The notes below the pieces were generated by a model. The model was not told where the DNA came from and did not search any database. It was given only the letters and a program-made list of their open reading frames with translations. Below, piece after piece: positions 42,187-52,062 of a stretch of DNA of 64,000 bases. Within the stretch, counting starts at the first letter, position 1. The number at the start of each line of letters is the position of its first letter. The DNA comes from Acidiphilium sp. PA (GTDB taxonomy: Bacteria; Pseudomonadota; Alphaproteobacteria; Acetobacterales; Acetobacteraceae). Location of the stretch: assembly GCF_026191915.1 (NCBI RefSeq), contig NZ_JAIMBY010000001.1, positions 1-64,000 on the forward strand, written 5' to 3'. Made by a program: the position numbers and the translations under genes.

Positions 42187-43767
42187 ATGCTTTATTTCAC
42201 GCGCCTGAAAACCACCATGATCCTGCTGTTCTGCGCCATCGGGGTGCTGCTGGCGGTGCCGAACCTGATCAAGCGGCCGCTGCCGGGGGTGCCGTGGCCG
42301 CAGATCCATCTGGGGCTCGATTTGCGCGGCGGGTCGTATCTGCTGATGCAGGTGGATATGAACGCGGTGGTGAAGGAGCAGTTGACCGGGCTGACCGACG
42401 ACGTGCGCCAGGCGCTGCTGAAGGCGGATATCGGGTATACCGATCTTGGCGCGAATGTCGCGGCGAAGCGGGTGCAGTTCAATCTGTTGAAACCCTCCGA
42501 TGCGGCGGCGGCGAAGCCGATCCTGCAAAAGCTGATCAGCCCGGTTGCGGCGGCGGGCGGGGCGCCGGATATCGATGTGCGGATCGATCCTTCGGGGGCG
42601 GCGACGCTCACCTTGTCGCGCGCGGGGCTGATTGCCAAGCAGAGCCAGGCGATCGCGCAGTCGATCACGATCATCGGGCGGCGCATCGATGGGTCGGGCG
42701 TGGTCGATCCGCAGATTGCGCGGCAGGGCAGCGACAAGATCGTGATCCAGTTGCCGGGGGTTTCGGACCCGAACCGGATCAAGCGGTTGCTGGGCAAGAC
42801 CGCGCACATGACGTTTCATATGGTGGCGCAGAATGTGAACCCGGAGACCAAGACGCCGCCGCCGGGGGTCGAGATTCTGCCGATGCTGAACGATCCGGCG
42901 CAGTTGATGGCGATCCGCTCGCGGGTGGCGGTGGATGGCGCGGACCTGACCAATGCGCAGGCCGGGCAGGACCCGCAGACCGGCGGCTGGGTGGTGAATT
43001 TTACGTTCAACGGCACCGGGGCGCGCAAATTCGCCGAGATCACCACCAAGAACGTGGGCAAATTGTTCGCGATCGAGCTGGATCACAAGATTATCGAGGC
43101 GCCGGTGATCCAGACGCCGATCATTGGTGGTCAGGGGCAGATTACCGGTGGGTTCACCGCGCAATCGGCGACGGATCTGGCGTTGCTGCTGCGGGCGGGC
43201 GCGCTGCCGGCGCCGCTGCGGGTGGTGGAGCAGCAGAGCGTCGGGCCGGAATTGGGCGCGGATGCGATAAGGGCGGGGATTTTGTCGCTCGCGGTCGGGT
43301 TCGTGCTGGTCATTCTGTTCATGGCGAGTTTTTACGGGCTGTTCGGCTGGTTCGCGAACATCGCGCTGGTGGTCAATCTGCTGCTGCTGGTGGCTGTGCT
43401 GTCGGTGATGGGGGCGACGCTGACCTTGCCGGGCATGGCGGGGATTTTGCTGACGCTGGGCATGGCGGTGGACGCCAACGTGCTGATCAACGAGCGTGTG
43501 CGCGAGGAGGTGAAGCTGGGGCGCAAGCCGCTGGCGGCGCTGGAAGCGGGGTATAAGCGGGCGTATGGCACGATCATCGATTCCAACGTGACGACGCTGC
43601 TGGCTCATATCATGCTGTTCATTTTCGGCTCGCCGCCTGTGCGCGGGTTTGCCGTGACGATCTGCGTGGGCATTGTGACGACGCTGTTCACCTCGACCGT
43701 GCTGGTCCGGTTGATCACCGCGCGCTGGTACATTGCCCGCCGTCCTGCCGCTTTGCCGGTTTTTTGA
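42187..43767 (+). CDS. secD: Protein translocase subunit SecD
   Basis: 526 aa. With SecF forms a membrane complex that uses the proton gradient to pull exported proteins through SecYEG. N-terminal helix, large periplasmic P1 domain (about 40-330), then five membrane helices; motifs LGLDLRGGSYLLMQVD near the N-terminus and GMAVDANVLINERVREEV near the end are typical. ATG 42187 is the usual SecD start. YajC, the usual upstream gene, is absent here. Confidence 0.97.
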   Translation: MLYFTRLKTTMILLFCAIGVLLAVPNLIKRPLPGVPWPQIHLGLDLRGGSYLLMQVDMNAVVKEQLTGLTDDVRQALLKADIGYTDLGANVAAKRVQFNLLKPSDAAAAKPILQKLISPVAAAGGAPDIDVRIDPSGAATLTLSRAGLIAKQSQAIAQSITIIGRRIDGSGVVDPQIARQGSDKIVIQLPGVSDPNRIKRLLGKTAHMTFHMVAQNVNPETKTPPPGVEILPMLNDPAQLMAIRSRVAVDGADLTNAQAGQDPQTGGWVVNFTFNGTGARKFAEITTKNVGKLFAIELDHKIIEAPVIQTPIIGGQGQITGGFTAQSATDLALLLRAGALPAPLRVVEQQSVGPELGADAIRAGILSLAVGFVLVILFMASFYGLFGWFANIALVVNLLLLVAVLSVMGATLTLPGMAGILLTLGMAVDANVLINERVREEVKLGRKPLAALEAGYKRAYGTIIDSNVTTLLAHIMLFIFGSPPVRGFAVTICVGIVTTLFTSTVLVRLITARWYIARRPAALPVF

Positions 43768-43777
43768 GGCTCATCCG

Positions 43778-44752
43778 ATGAAATTCATCACCACTCCCGC
43801 GTTCCGCCTGGTGCCGGACGGCACGCGCATCCGCTTCATGAAGGGGCGGTTCATCGGCCTGATGGTGTCGGCCGTGCTGTCGACCGCGTCGATCATTCTG
43901 TTTTTCCATCCGGGATTGAACCTGGGGTTGGATTTCAAGGGCGGCGTGGTGATCCAGGTGGCGACGCCGAGCAAGCCGGATTTCAGCAAGCTGCGGAGCG
44001 GGTTGGATGCGGCGCATTTGCAGGGGGCGGCGCTGCAGGGGTTCGGCAATGGCAAGGGCGTGCTGATCAGCCTGGAATCCAAGGCCAATGCCAACGCGAC
44101 CCAGCGATCGCTCACGGCGGCGGAGGGCGTGGTGAAGGCGACGATTCCGGGGGCGACGATCGAATCGACCCAGGCGATCGGGGCTTCGGTGTCGAATACG
44201 CTGTTCCAGCAGGGGTTGGTGGCGCTCGGGCTGAGCTTTCTGATGATTTTGGTCTATATCTGGTTCCGGTTCGAATGGCAGTTCGCGGTGGGCGCGGTGG
44301 CGACGCTGGTGCTGGATGTGACCAAGACGGTCGGGTTCATGGTGATCACGCAGATTCCATTCGACCTGGTGACGATTGCGGCGATTCTGACAGTGATCGG
44401 CTATTCGACCAACGACAAGGTGGTGGTTTACGACCGGATGCGGGAGAATTTGCGCAAGTATAAGACGATGCCGCTGCGCGAGTTGATCGACCTTTCGATC
44501 AATGAGACGCTGAACCGGACGTTGGGGACATCGAGCACGGTGTTTCTGGCGGCGCTGCCGCTGGCGCTGTTCGGCGGGGCTTCGCTGTCGGGGTTTGCGT
44601 GGATCATGCTGTTCGGCATCGTGGTTGGCACGTCGTCGAGCATTTATATCGCGGCACCCATTCTGCTGCTGCTCGGCGAGCACCGGTTGCGGCGGGGGCC
44701 GAAGACGAACGAGGACCCGACGGTGGCGAAGGCGCAAGTGCGAGGTCGGTAA
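43778..44752 (+). CDS. secF: Protein translocase subunit SecF
   Basis: 324 aa, six membrane helices. LNLGLDFKGGVVIQV and the late GYSTNDKVVVYDRMREN are SecF signatures. Ten bases after the secD stop; the ATG 43778 has GAGG about eight bases upstream. Acts together with SecD. The stop abuts repeat R6. Confidence 0.97.
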   Translation: MKFITTPAFRLVPDGTRIRFMKGRFIGLMVSAVLSTASIILFFHPGLNLGLDFKGGVVIQVATPSKPDFSKLRSGLDAAHLQGAALQGFGNGKGVLISLESKANANATQRSLTAAEGVVKATIPGATIESTQAIGASVSNTLFQQGLVALGLSFLMILVYIWFRFEWQFAVGAVATLVLDVTKTVGFMVITQIPFDLVTIAAILTVIGYSTNDKVVVYDRMRENLRKYKTMPLRELIDLSINETLNRTLGTSSTVFLAALPLALFGGASLSGFAWIMLFGIVVGTSSSIYIAAPILLLLGEHRLRRGPKTNEDPTVAKAQVRGR

Positions 44753-44890
44753 GGGAAGGTCTGCTTTTTTGTAAAAAAGCAGCAAAAAACTTTCGGTCAT
44801 TGAGTCGCCGGCTTTTCAACGGTGAAAACCCAGCGAACAAAAGTTTTTTTGCTTCTTTTTTTACAAAAAAAGAAGTGCTTGCCTTCCTTA
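44751..44890. repeat. Composite hairpin repeat, copy R6
   Basis: AAGGGAAG, a left hairpin of the CTGC subtype (CTGCTTTTTTGTAAAAAAGC), GTGAAAACCCAGCG, AACAAAAGTTTTTTTGCTTC and a right hairpin of the CTTC subtype, ending GCTTGCCTTCC. Starts on the secF stop codon and ends before the htpG promoter. The left and right hairpins are of different subtypes. Confidence 0.8.
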
Positions 44891-44897
44891 ACCCAGG

Positions 44898-44926
44898 ATT
44901 GCAACCGCGCAATCCGTGACCTATCT
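44898..44926 (+). promoter_or_regulatory. Candidate RpoH (heat-shock) promoter of htpG
   Basis: ATTGCA (44898-44903) and CCTATCT (44920-44926) are 16 bases apart. CCTATCT fits the alphaproteobacterial RpoH -10 consensus CYTATnT; the -35 fits CTTGAA only in TTG. The leader would be about 28 bases. Confidence 0.4.
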
Positions 44927-44960
44927 CAAGGCGCCGTTCGTTCTTTTAGTGAGGAATATC

Positions 44961-46772
44961 ATGAGTTCGACAACTGACACGACCCGTCCGTTCGATGCCG
45001 AAGTGGGCCGCCTGCTCGATCTGGTGGTGCATTCGTTGTACTCCGAGCGGGAGATTTTTCTCCGTGAGCTGGTCGCCAACGCGGCCGATGCGATCGATCG
45101 CCGGCGGTTTCTGGCGCTGTCCGATGAGAGCCTGGCGCTGCCGGAGGATGCCTCGATCCGCATCAGCGTCGACAAGGCGGCGCGGACGATTACGATTGCC
45201 GATGACGGGATTGGCATGACCGCCGAGGATCTGGCGAGCCATTTGGGCACGATTGCGCGCTCGGGCACCCGCGCGTTTACCGAGACGCTGGCGGATGCGA
45301 AGCCGGAGGAGCGGCCCAGCCTGATCGGGCAGTTCGGCGTCGGGTTCTATTCGGCGTTCATGGTGGCCGATACGGTCGAGATGATTTCGCGCCGGGCCGG
45401 GACCGAGATTGCGCATAAATGGTCATCGGACGGGCGGGGCGGCTACCGGATCAGCGAGGCGACGCGCGAGACGCCGGGTTCGGACGTGGTGCTGCATATC
45501 AAGGCCGACGCCGATGAATATCTTGAGCCGGTGCGGCTCGAGACGATTTTGCGGAAATGGGCCGATCATATTTCGGTGCCGATCAAGATCGAGCGGGATG
45601 GCAGTTTCCAGGCCGCCAACGAGGGTACCGCGCTGTGGCGCAAGCGGAAATCGGATGTCTCCGAGCAGGATTATACCGAGTTCTATCGCCACCTCGGCCA
45701 TATGTTCGACCAGCCCTGGGCGACGATCCATTGGAGTGCGGAGGGTTCGATCGCGTTTTCGGCCCTGTTGTTCATCCCCGGCCGGTCACCGTTTCCGGTA
45801 ACCGAGGATGACCGTGAAAGCCATGTGCGGCTGCATGTGCGCCGGATGTTCATTACCGATGACGCCAAATTGCTGCCGGGGTGGCTGCGCTTCATTGAAG
45901 GCGTGGTCGATACCGAGGATCTGCCGCTGAACGTGTCGCGGGAGATGCTGCAGGCAACACCGGTGCTGGCGCGCATTCGCAAGGCGCTGGTCAACCGGGT
46001 GATCACGGAGTTGAAGACCCGTGCGAAGGATGCCGAGGCGTATAAACCCTTCATCGAGCAGTTCGGGCCGGTGCTGAAGGAAGGGATCTACGACGACAGC
46101 GAGCACCGGACCGAGATTGCCGGGCTTGCGCGGTTCCGTTCGACCCATGGCGATGAACTCACCTCGCTCGATGAGTATGTGGCGCGGATGCCCGAAGGGC
46201 AGAAGGATATTTACTACATCACCGGTGAGGATGCCGAGCGTATCCGCACGTCACCGCAGATCGAAGGGTTGCGCGCCAAGGGGTTCGAGGTGCTGCTGCT
46301 GTCCGACCAGATCGATTTTTTCTGGCCCGAGCGGCTCGCGACCTATGCCGAGAAAAAACTGGTCCACGCCGGGGCTGCGAACGACGTGTTCGAAACCGCC
46401 GCGATGCCGGCGGCGATGAGCACGCTGGCCGCGGCGCTGAAATCGGCGCTGAGCGAACAGGTTTCGGACGTGGTGGCATCATCGCGGCTGACCGATAGCC
46501 CCGCCGCGCTCGCCGCCGCCGGTGGGCAACCCGACCTTGCACTGCAACGGCTGATGCGCCGGGCCGGGCGGCAGAGCTACGCGCCGAAACCGGCGCTCGA
46601 ACTCAACCCTTCGCACAAGCTGATCGAGAGCCTGATACCGCGCGCCGATGCCGGTGAGGATATGACGGATTGGGCGGCGTTGCTGCTCGATCTCGCGCGC
46701 ATTCAGGACGGTGAGGCGCCGATCGACCCGGCACGGTTCGCGCGGCTGGTGGCGGAGAAGGTTGCGGGCTGA
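44961..46772 (+). CDS. htpG: Molecular chaperone HtpG (Hsp90)
   Basis: 603 aa, cytoplasmic dimeric chaperone. ATP-binding GHKL motifs: [27 protein letters not shown] and [15 protein letters not shown]; the middle and C-terminal domains are complete. GAGGA eight bases before ATG 44961 supports the start. Slightly shorter than E. coli HtpG (624). Flanked on both sides by hairpin repeats R6 and R7. Confidence 0.97.
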   Translation: MSSTTDTTRPFDAEVGRLLDLVVHSLYSEREIFLRELVANAADAIDRRRFLALSDESLALPEDASIRISVDKAARTITIADDGIGMTAEDLASHLGTIARSGTRAFTETLADAKPEERPSLIGQFGVGFYSAFMVADTVEMISRRAGTEIAHKWSSDGRGGYRISEATRETPGSDVVLHIKADADEYLEPVRLETILRKWADHISVPIKIERDGSFQAANEGTALWRKRKSDVSEQDYTEFYRHLGHMFDQPWATIHWSAEGSIAFSALLFIPGRSPFPVTEDDRESHVRLHVRRMFITDDAKLLPGWLRFIEGVVDTEDLPLNVSREMLQATPVLARIRKALVNRVITELKTRAKDAEAYKPFIEQFGPVLKEGIYDDSEHRTEIAGLARFRSTHGDELTSLDEYVARMPEGQKDIYYITGEDAERIRTSPQIEGLRAKGFEVLLLSDQIDFFWPERLATYAEKKLVHAGAANDVFETAAMPAAMSTLAAALKSALSEQVSDVVASSRLTDSPAALAAAGGQPDLALQRLMRRAGRQSYAPKPALELNPSHKLIESLIPRADAGEDMTDWAALLLDLARIQDGEAPIDPARFARLVAEKVAG

Positions 46773-46780
46773 GGGGTAGG

Positions 46781-46813
46781 CGAGGCCAGGGGGCGCCGAC
46801 CCCCCTGGCCTCG
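46781..46813 (+). terminator. Strong hairpin after htpG
   Basis: A 13-bp stem, CGAGGCCAGGGGG with its complement CCCCCTGGCCTCG, around a 7-base loop. It is followed by TTAAAAAA rather than a T run, so termination would be mediocre on the plus strand. It may instead stabilise the mRNA end, and it abuts repeat R7. Confidence 0.55.
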
Positions 46814-46930
46814 TTAAAAAAGCAGCAAAGAAGCGCCCTCAATTGAGCGCGTGAATACCAAACCGCCCGCGCCCCCGATTCAAAAAAGTTTTTTGCTGCT
46901 TTTTTACAAAAAAGCAGCGCTTCCCTTCCC
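46814..46930. repeat. Composite hairpin repeat, copy R7
   Basis: TTAAAAAAGCAGCAAAGAAG at the left, GAGCGCGTGAATACCAAACC in the centre, and AAAGTTTTTTGCTGCTTTTT with its complementary AAAAAAGCAGCGCTTCCCTTCC on the right. Of the CTGC subtype; the left hairpin is partly lost. Between htpG and the convergent dipeptidase gene. Confidence 0.7.
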
Positions 46931-46934
46931 TGCC

Positions 46935-47933
46935 CTACACGCTGACGTCTTCGGCGATCCGCAGCAGCCGCAGGAAATTGCCGCCCCAGATTTTGGCGAG
47001 GGCGGGTTCGTCGTAGCCGCGTTTGATCAGTTCCTCGGTGAGGCTGGGGGTCTGGCCGGCGTGCATGTAGCCGGCGACGCCGCCGCCGCCGTCGAAATCG
47101 GTGCCGATGCCGACATGGTCGATGCCGATGCGTTGGGCCACGTAGTCGACGTGATCGGCGATGGCGGCGACGCCGATATCGGAAGGTTTGGCGCTGCGTT
47201 TGAGGAAGGCGGAGACCATGGTGATCTGGATCAGGCCGCCGGTGTCGCGCAGGGCGGCGAGTTGTTCATCATCGAGGTTGCGGGGGTGATCGCACAGGGC
47301 GCGCACGCAGGAATGGGTGGCGACGATAGGGGTGCGTGACAGGCCGACCGCCTGCATCATGCTGGATTTGGAGGCATGGCTGACGTCGATCAGGATGCCG
47401 AGGTCGTTCATGCGGGCGATGGCAGCGCGGCCAAGGGCGGACAGGCCGCCATGTTCGGTGGGGGCATCGCCGAGGTCGGCGCGGGGGATGGCGGCATCGG
47501 CCAAGGCATTGTGGCCGTTGTGGGTCAGGGTGATGTAGCGGACGCCGCGGGCGGCGAAATCGTCGAGCACGGCGAGGTCGCCGCCGAGGGCGGTGCCGTT
47601 TTCGACCGCGGGGATGACCGCGACCTGGCCGGCGCGGTGGGCGGCCTCGATCGCGGCGGCGGTGTGGGCGGGTACGGCGCCGGCGGCGCGGCCCATGGCG
47701 GCGATGGTATCGAGCATGGCCAGCGCGCGGGTGCGGGCTTCGGTGTTGCCGGCATCATCGCGCCTGCCCTGGGGCACGTAGGCCGCGAAGCAGATGGCGC
47801 CGACGCCGCCGCGGCGGATTTTCGGCAGGTCGACGCAACGCGGGCCATCGGTGGTGAAATCGGGGCCGTTCGGCCAGGGGATGTCGACATGCGTGTCGAG
47901 AATCAGGAGTCGGTCGTGCAGTTCATGTGCCAT
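46935..47933 (-). CDS. Membrane dipeptidase (peptidase M19 family)
   Basis: 332-aa TIM-barrel zinc hydrolase. Family ligands: LDTHVDIPW (HxD) at the N-terminus, VENGTAL (Glu), THNGHNALADAA, IDVSHAS (His), ATHSCVRALCDHPRN (His) and HVGIGTDFDGGG (Asp). Renal dipeptidase-like enzymes cleave dipeptides, including D-amino-acid-containing ones. The ATG at 47933 is preferred to an upstream TTG at 47939. Located 45 bases after the zinc-ribbon protein gene on the same strand. Confidence 0.92.
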   Translation of the reverse strand: MAHELHDRLLILDTHVDIPWPNGPDFTTDGPRCVDLPKIRRGGVGAICFAAYVPQGRRDDAGNTEARTRALAMLDTIAAMGRAAGAVPAHTAAAIEAAHRAGQVAVIPAVENGTALGGDLAVLDDFAARGVRYITLTHNGHNALADAAIPRADLGDAPTEHGGLSALGRAAIARMNDLGILIDVSHASKSSMMQAVGLSRTPIVATHSCVRALCDHPRNLDDEQLAALRDTGGLIQITMVSAFLKRSAKPSDIGVAAIADHVDYVAQRIGIDHVGIGTDFDGGGGVAGYMHAGQTPSLTEELIKRGYDEPALAKIWGGNFLRLLRIAEDVSV

Positions 47934-47978
47934 GCGCAACCCTCGCCGCTGCGGGGGCTCGCGGTCAAGGGGGCGGGC

Positions 47979-48470
47979 TCAGGACAGGCCGAGGGCGTCG
48001 AACAGGCGCAGCGAGGGCGGCCAGATGCGGCTGATCGGGCCGTGCAGGGCCAGGATGAGAGCGATCAGGGCGATCAACAGGACGATCGAGCCGATCCACA
48101 GGGTGCGGGCACTGGGCGAGCCGGCCGGCGGCGCGGGTGGGGAGCGTGGCGCCGGTTGTCTGATCGGGGGTTCGATCCGCGTTTCGACGGGCGGGGGCGG
48201 TTCGGGCGGCGCGGGCGGGATGGTTTCGGATTCGGATTTGGATTCAGATTCGGGCTCGGACTCGGACTCGGACTCGGATGCGGGGGACTGGATTGGTTTG
48301 AATTCGAAATCGTCGTCGGCGCCGGGCGATGCGACGGGTTCGGCCGGGGGCGGTGGTTCGACTTGCCATTCGGTGCCGCACTGGGCGCAGCGGACGCGCC
48401 GGGGCAGGCGAGCCAGGGCCTGGGGCGGCAATTCATACTGCGCAGCGCATTCCGGGCAGGTTATTCGCAT
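47979..48470 (-). CDS. MJ0042-type zinc-ribbon membrane protein
   Basis: 163 aa. The N-terminal zinc ribbon has ITCPECAAQYELP and RVRCAQCGTEWQV (two CxxC). A long Pro/Ser/Glu linker follows, including an ESESESEPESESKSES repeat (about 75-93), then a single C-terminal membrane helix (SIVLLIALIALILALHG). Family of unknown function, frequent near ftsEX or dipeptidase genes in alphaproteobacteria. ATG 48470 starts right before the first CxxC. The linker repeat corresponds to a GAATCC-like microsatellite in the DNA (48225-48280). Confidence 0.85.
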   Translation of the reverse strand: MRITCPECAAQYELPPQALARLPRRVRCAQCGTEWQVEPPPPAEPVASPGADDDFEFKPIQSPASESESESEPESESKSESETIPPAPPEPPPPVETRIEPPIRQPAPRSPPAPPAGSPSARTLWIGSIVLLIALIALILALHGPISRIWPPSLRLFDALGLS

Positions 48471-48584
48471 GAGGGAGCGAATGACATTTTCATTGGCCGG
48501 GTGCAACCTGCGTGACGTTCGGGACGGCGGATGGCGTTTTTTAGGGTGCGAACCGGATTTGTGTCGCGCCGGGTCGTGCTTGCG

Positions 48585-49658
48585 CTATCGGGACGGTGTG
48601 GCACCGCGCACGACATTCCAACCCGTATTCGCGACGGCGATGCACATGTCGTGCATCCGTCCGGCGCGCTGGTCCGCCGCGTTGCCGGCGAGGGAACGGG
48701 CGTAGACCCCTTCGACGATCGCGGCGGAGCGGAACAGCGAGAAACCCATGAAGAATTGCCAGTGTTCGATCGCCGCGCGCCCGGTCAGGCGGGCGTAGAG
48801 GGCGAGCGCCTCGGCCTCGCTCATCAGGCCCATCGCCGCGACATCGATGCCCTGGTACCCGGCCATTGCGGGACCCGATCCGGGCGGCAGATGGTAGGAC
48901 ATGCAGCAATAGGCGAGATCGGCGAGCGGATGGCCGAGGGTGGACAATTCCCAGTCGAGCACGGCGACGATGCGGGGCTCGTCCTGATGGATGACCATGT
49001 TGCCGAGCCGGAAATCGCCGTGCACGATGGCGGTTTCGTCGCGCGCGGGGATGTTGGCGCGCAGCCAGGCGATCAGATTGGTCATGGCCGGGAGGTCTTC
49101 GGTTTTCGAGGCCTCGTACTGGCGGGTCCAGCGATCGATCTGGCGGGCGACGTAGTGATCGGGCCGGCCGAAGGTTTCGAGCCCGACCGCGCGATAGTCG
49201 ACGCTGTGCAGCGCGGCGATGGCCTCGATCAGGTTGCGCTGGACCGCGCCGCGATCGGGCGGGCTGACGCCGGGCATCATGACATCGTGGAAGACGCGGC
49301 CTGCGACATGGGCCATGAGGTAGAAGCTGGTGCCGATGATCGTTGCGTCTTCGCAGTAGTGCAGCATCGGTGCGACCGGCACGGCGGTGGCGGCGAGCGC
49401 GCTCTGGATGCGGTATTCACGGTCGATCTGGTGGGCCGAGGGCAGCAGCGTGCCGGGCGGTTTTTTGCGCAGCACGTAGCGCTGGCCCGACGCCTCGATC
49501 AGGTAGGTGGGGTTGGATTGGCCGCCCTGGAACTGGCGGATGACGGCGGGCGGGGTGAAACCGGGGATGTGGCGGGCGAGGTATTCGATCAGCCGCGCCT
49601 CATCGAGGCGATGGTGCGGCAGAACCTCAACCAGTTTTGGTGCCGATGCGTCGTTCAT
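48585..49658 (-). CDS. Aminoglycoside phosphotransferase-like kinase (ACAD10/LvaA type)
   Basis: 357 aa. Protein-kinase-like fold: QGGQSNPTYLIEASGQRYVLRKKPPG (ATP loop and Lys), then AIVHGDFRLGNMVIH (catalytic HGDxxxxN) and VAVLDWELSTLGHPLADLAY (metal DWE). These are hallmarks of the APH family in the ACAD10/ACAD11 and LvaA subgroup, which phosphorylate 4-hydroxyacyl-CoA. The start at 49658 is 147 bases from the divergent acyl-CoA dehydrogenase gene, supporting the functional pairing. Confidence 0.85.
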   Translation of the reverse strand: MNDASAPKLVEVLPHHRLDEARLIEYLARHIPGFTPPAVIRQFQGGQSNPTYLIEASGQRYVLRKKPPGTLLPSAHQIDREYRIQSALAATAVPVAPMLHYCEDATIIGTSFYLMAHVAGRVFHDVMMPGVSPPDRGAVQRNLIEAIAALHSVDYRAVGLETFGRPDHYVARQIDRWTRQYEASKTEDLPAMTNLIAWLRANIPARDETAIVHGDFRLGNMVIHQDEPRIVAVLDWELSTLGHPLADLAYCCMSYHLPPGSGPAMAGYQGIDVAAMGLMSEAEALALYARLTGRAAIEHWQFFMGFSLFRSAAIVEGVYARSLAGNAADQRAGRMHDMCIAVANTGWNVVRGATPSR

Positions 49659-49804
49659 CCCGAATTTCCCCCACTCGGGGCGGAGCATCCTGATCGCGCC
49701 GGGGCCTGTCAAGCGGCGGGCCGATGCCGCAAGGGGGACTTGCGTAACGCATGGGCAAGCCGCACAATCGGGCAAAATCGCACGATGATAAGGGAAATGC
49801 CGCC

Positions 49805-51088
49805 ATGGACTTCGCCTATTCCACCAAGACCGAGGCCTTGCGCGCGCGCGTCGCGGATTTCATGGCGGCGCATATCTATCCCAACGAACAGGCGCTGTTT
49901 CACACCGCGCACACCCAGGCGGACCGCTGGCAGCCGCTCGCTCTGTTAGGCGAGATCAAGCAGAAGGCGAAAGCCGAGGGGTTGTGGAATCTGTTTCTGC
50001 CGCAGTCCGAGCATGGCGCGGGGCTGACCAATATGGAATACGCGCCGCTTGCCGAAATCATGGGACGCAGCCCGTTCGGGCCAGAGGCGTTCAATTGTTC
50101 GGCGCCGGATACCGGCAATATGGAAGTCCTGACGCGCTATGCGGCGGCGGAGCACAAGGAGCGGTGGCTGAAGCCGCTGCTGGCCGGGGAAATCCGTTCG
50201 GCTTTCGCGATGACCGAGCCGCGTGTGGCATCGTCCGATGCGACCAATATCGAGACCGAGATCCGGCGCGATGGCGATGAGTATGTGATCAACGGCCATA
50301 AATGGTGGATTTCCGGCGCGCCCGATCCGCGCTGCCGCGTGCTGATCGTGATGGGAAAATCCGACCCCGCCAACCCGGATCGGCACAAGCAGCAATCGAT
50401 GATCCTGGTGCCGTTTCCCCATCCCGGTGTCACGATGAAGCGTGCGCTGCCGGTATTCGGCGATGACGATGCGCCGCACGGGCATGCGGAGCTGATTTTC
50501 GACAATGTGCGCGTGCCGGCCGCCAACATTCTGTTAGGGGAAGGGCGCGGCTTCGAAATTGCCCAGGGCCGGCTTGGGCCGGGACGGATTCACCACTGCA
50601 TGCGCTCGATCGGCGTTGCCGAACGGGCGCTGGAACGCATGGTCCGCCGGTTGGAATCGCGCACCGCGTTCGGCAAGCCGGTGGTTGAGCAGAGCGTATG
50701 GCGCGAGCGGATTGCGGAATCGCGCATCATGATCGATCAGGCGCGGCTGCTGACGCTCAAGGCCGCATCGATGATGGATACGGTCGGCAACAAGGGCGCG
50801 CGGGCCGAGATTGCGATGATCAAGGTGGTGGCACCAAATGTCGCGTGCAAGATTGTGGATTGGGCGATCCAGGCGTTCGGCGGCGGTGGCGTGGCGGATA
50901 CCTGGCTGTCGAGTTCCTACGCGCATCAGCGCACGCTGCGGCTCGCCGATGGACCGGATGAAGTCCATCGCGATCAACTGGCCCGGCTTGAGCAGCGGCG
51001 CTACCAGAATAGCGATCCGGCACGGTCGGGCGGGTATCCGAACGTGATGATCGCGGATGGACTATCCGAACCGGGGTTGCCGGTCTGA
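49805..51088 (+). CDS. Acyl-CoA dehydrogenase, ACAD10/ACAD11-like
   Basis: 427-aa FAD flavoprotein. [18 protein letters not shown] (flavin-binding MTEP-AS), [15 protein letters not shown], and near the C-terminus [19 protein letters not shown] and [17 protein letters not shown]. The DGPDEVH motif is that of the ACAD10/ACAD11 subgroup rather than classical MCAD. These act on 4-phosphoacyl-CoA made by a kinase, yielding an enoyl-CoA. AAGGGAAA precedes the ATG. Its stop overlaps the next ATG by one base (TGATG). Confidence 0.93.
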   Translation: MDFAYSTKTEALRARVADFMAAHIYPNEQALFHTAHTQADRWQPLALLGEIKQKAKAEGLWNLFLPQSEHGAGLTNMEYAPLAEIMGRSPFGPEAFNCSAPDTGNMEVLTRYAAAEHKERWLKPLLAGEIRSAFAMTEPRVASSDATNIETEIRRDGDEYVINGHKWWISGAPDPRCRVLIVMGKSDPANPDRHKQQSMILVPFPHPGVTMKRALPVFGDDDAPHGHAELIFDNVRVPAANILLGEGRGFEIAQGRLGPGRIHHCMRSIGVAERALERMVRRLESRTAFGKPVVEQSVWRERIAESRIMIDQARLLTLKAASMMDTVGNKGARAEIAMIKVVAPNVACKIVDWAIQAFGGGGVADTWLSSSYAHQRTLRLADGPDEVHRDQLARLEQRRYQNSDPARSGGYPNVMIADGLSEPGLPV

Positions 51089-52062
51089 TGCGGGCCATCG
51101 TCTGCGCGGCGTGGGGCGGGCCGGAGACGCTGCAGCACCGCGAGATTGCCGATCCGGTCGCGCGCGAGGGTGAGGTCGTCATCAGAATTCATGCCGCGGG
51201 CGTGAATTTTCCCGATGTGCTGATCATTCAGAAAAAATATCAGGTCCAGCCGATCCTGCCGTTCACCCCGGGTGCGGAGGTGGCGGGCGAGATCGAGGCG
51301 GTGGGCGACGGCGTGACCGACTTCAAGATCGGCGACCGGGTTCTGGCCTTGTGCTCGACCGGCGGGTTTGCCGAGAAGATCGCGCTCAATGCGCATCTGT
51401 GCGTGCCGATTCCCGACCATGTGCCCTATGATGTTGCCGCGGGGTTCATTCTGGCGTTCGGCACGTCGCACCATGCGCTGATCGATCGGGGCGGCGTCAA
51501 GCAGGGCGATACCGTGCTGGTCCTGGGTGCGGCCGGGGGCGTGGGGCTGGCGGCGGTCGAGATCGCGAAGGCACGCGGTGCGAAGGTGATCGCGGCGGCT
51601 TCGAGCGATGCCAAATTGGTGATCTGCCGTGAGCGCGGCGCCGATGCGACGATCAACTACAGCACCGAGGATCTGCGCGCCGCGATCAAGACTCATACCG
51701 AGGGGCGCGGGCCCGATGTTATTTTCGACCCGGTCGGCGGGCGATTTGCCGAGCCGGCGTTTCGGTCGATTGCCTGGCGCGGGCGCTATCTGGTGATCGG
51801 CTTCGCGGATGGTGAGATCCCCAGCCTGCCGCTCAATTTGCCGTTGCTCAAAGGGGCTGCGGTGGTGGGTGTGTTCTGGGGCGAGTTCGCCCGGCGCGAG
51901 CCCGGGAACCAGATTGCGATGATGCAGGATCTGTTTGCGATGTTGCAGAACGGCCAGATCCGTCCGCTGATTTCGAAAGCCTATCCGCTGGCCGAGACGG
52001 CGCAGGCGCTGCAGGACATGGCGGACCGCAAGGTGACCGGAAAGATCGTGGTGGTGCCATGA
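51088..52062 (+). CDS. NADPH:quinone oxidoreductase family (MDR, zinc-independent)
   Basis: 324 aa. RIHAAGVNFPDVLIIQKKYQ, PGAEVAGEIEAVGDGV and the NADPH loop VLVLGAAGGVGLAAVEIAKA are typical quinone reductase-like/crotonyl-CoA reductase-like MDR features. No zinc cysteines. The substrate in this cluster is unknown; an enoyl-reductase role is possible. Coupled to the dehydrogenase upstream (TGATG) and to the SDR downstream (ATGA). Confidence 0.9.
   Translation: MRAIVCAAWGGPETLQHREIADPVAREGEVVIRIHAAGVNFPDVLIIQKKYQVQPILPFTPGAEVAGEIEAVGDGVTDFKIGDRVLALCSTGGFAEKIALNAHLCVPIPDHVPYDVAAGFILAFGTSHHALIDRGGVKQGDTVLVLGAAGGVGLAAVEIAKARGAKVIAAASSDAKLVICRERGADATINYSTEDLRAAIKTHTEGRGPDVIFDPVGGRFAEPAFRSIAWRGRYLVIGFADGEIPSLPLNLPLLKGAAVVGVFWGEFARREPGNQIAMMQDLFAMLQNGQIRPLISKAYPLAETAQALQDMADRKVTGKIVVVP

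Noticed and set aside
41244-43556. Long plus-strand open frame (770 codons)
   Set aside because: Antisense to the Gfo/Idh gene and out of frame with secD; low-complexity Gly/Ala/Asp composition.
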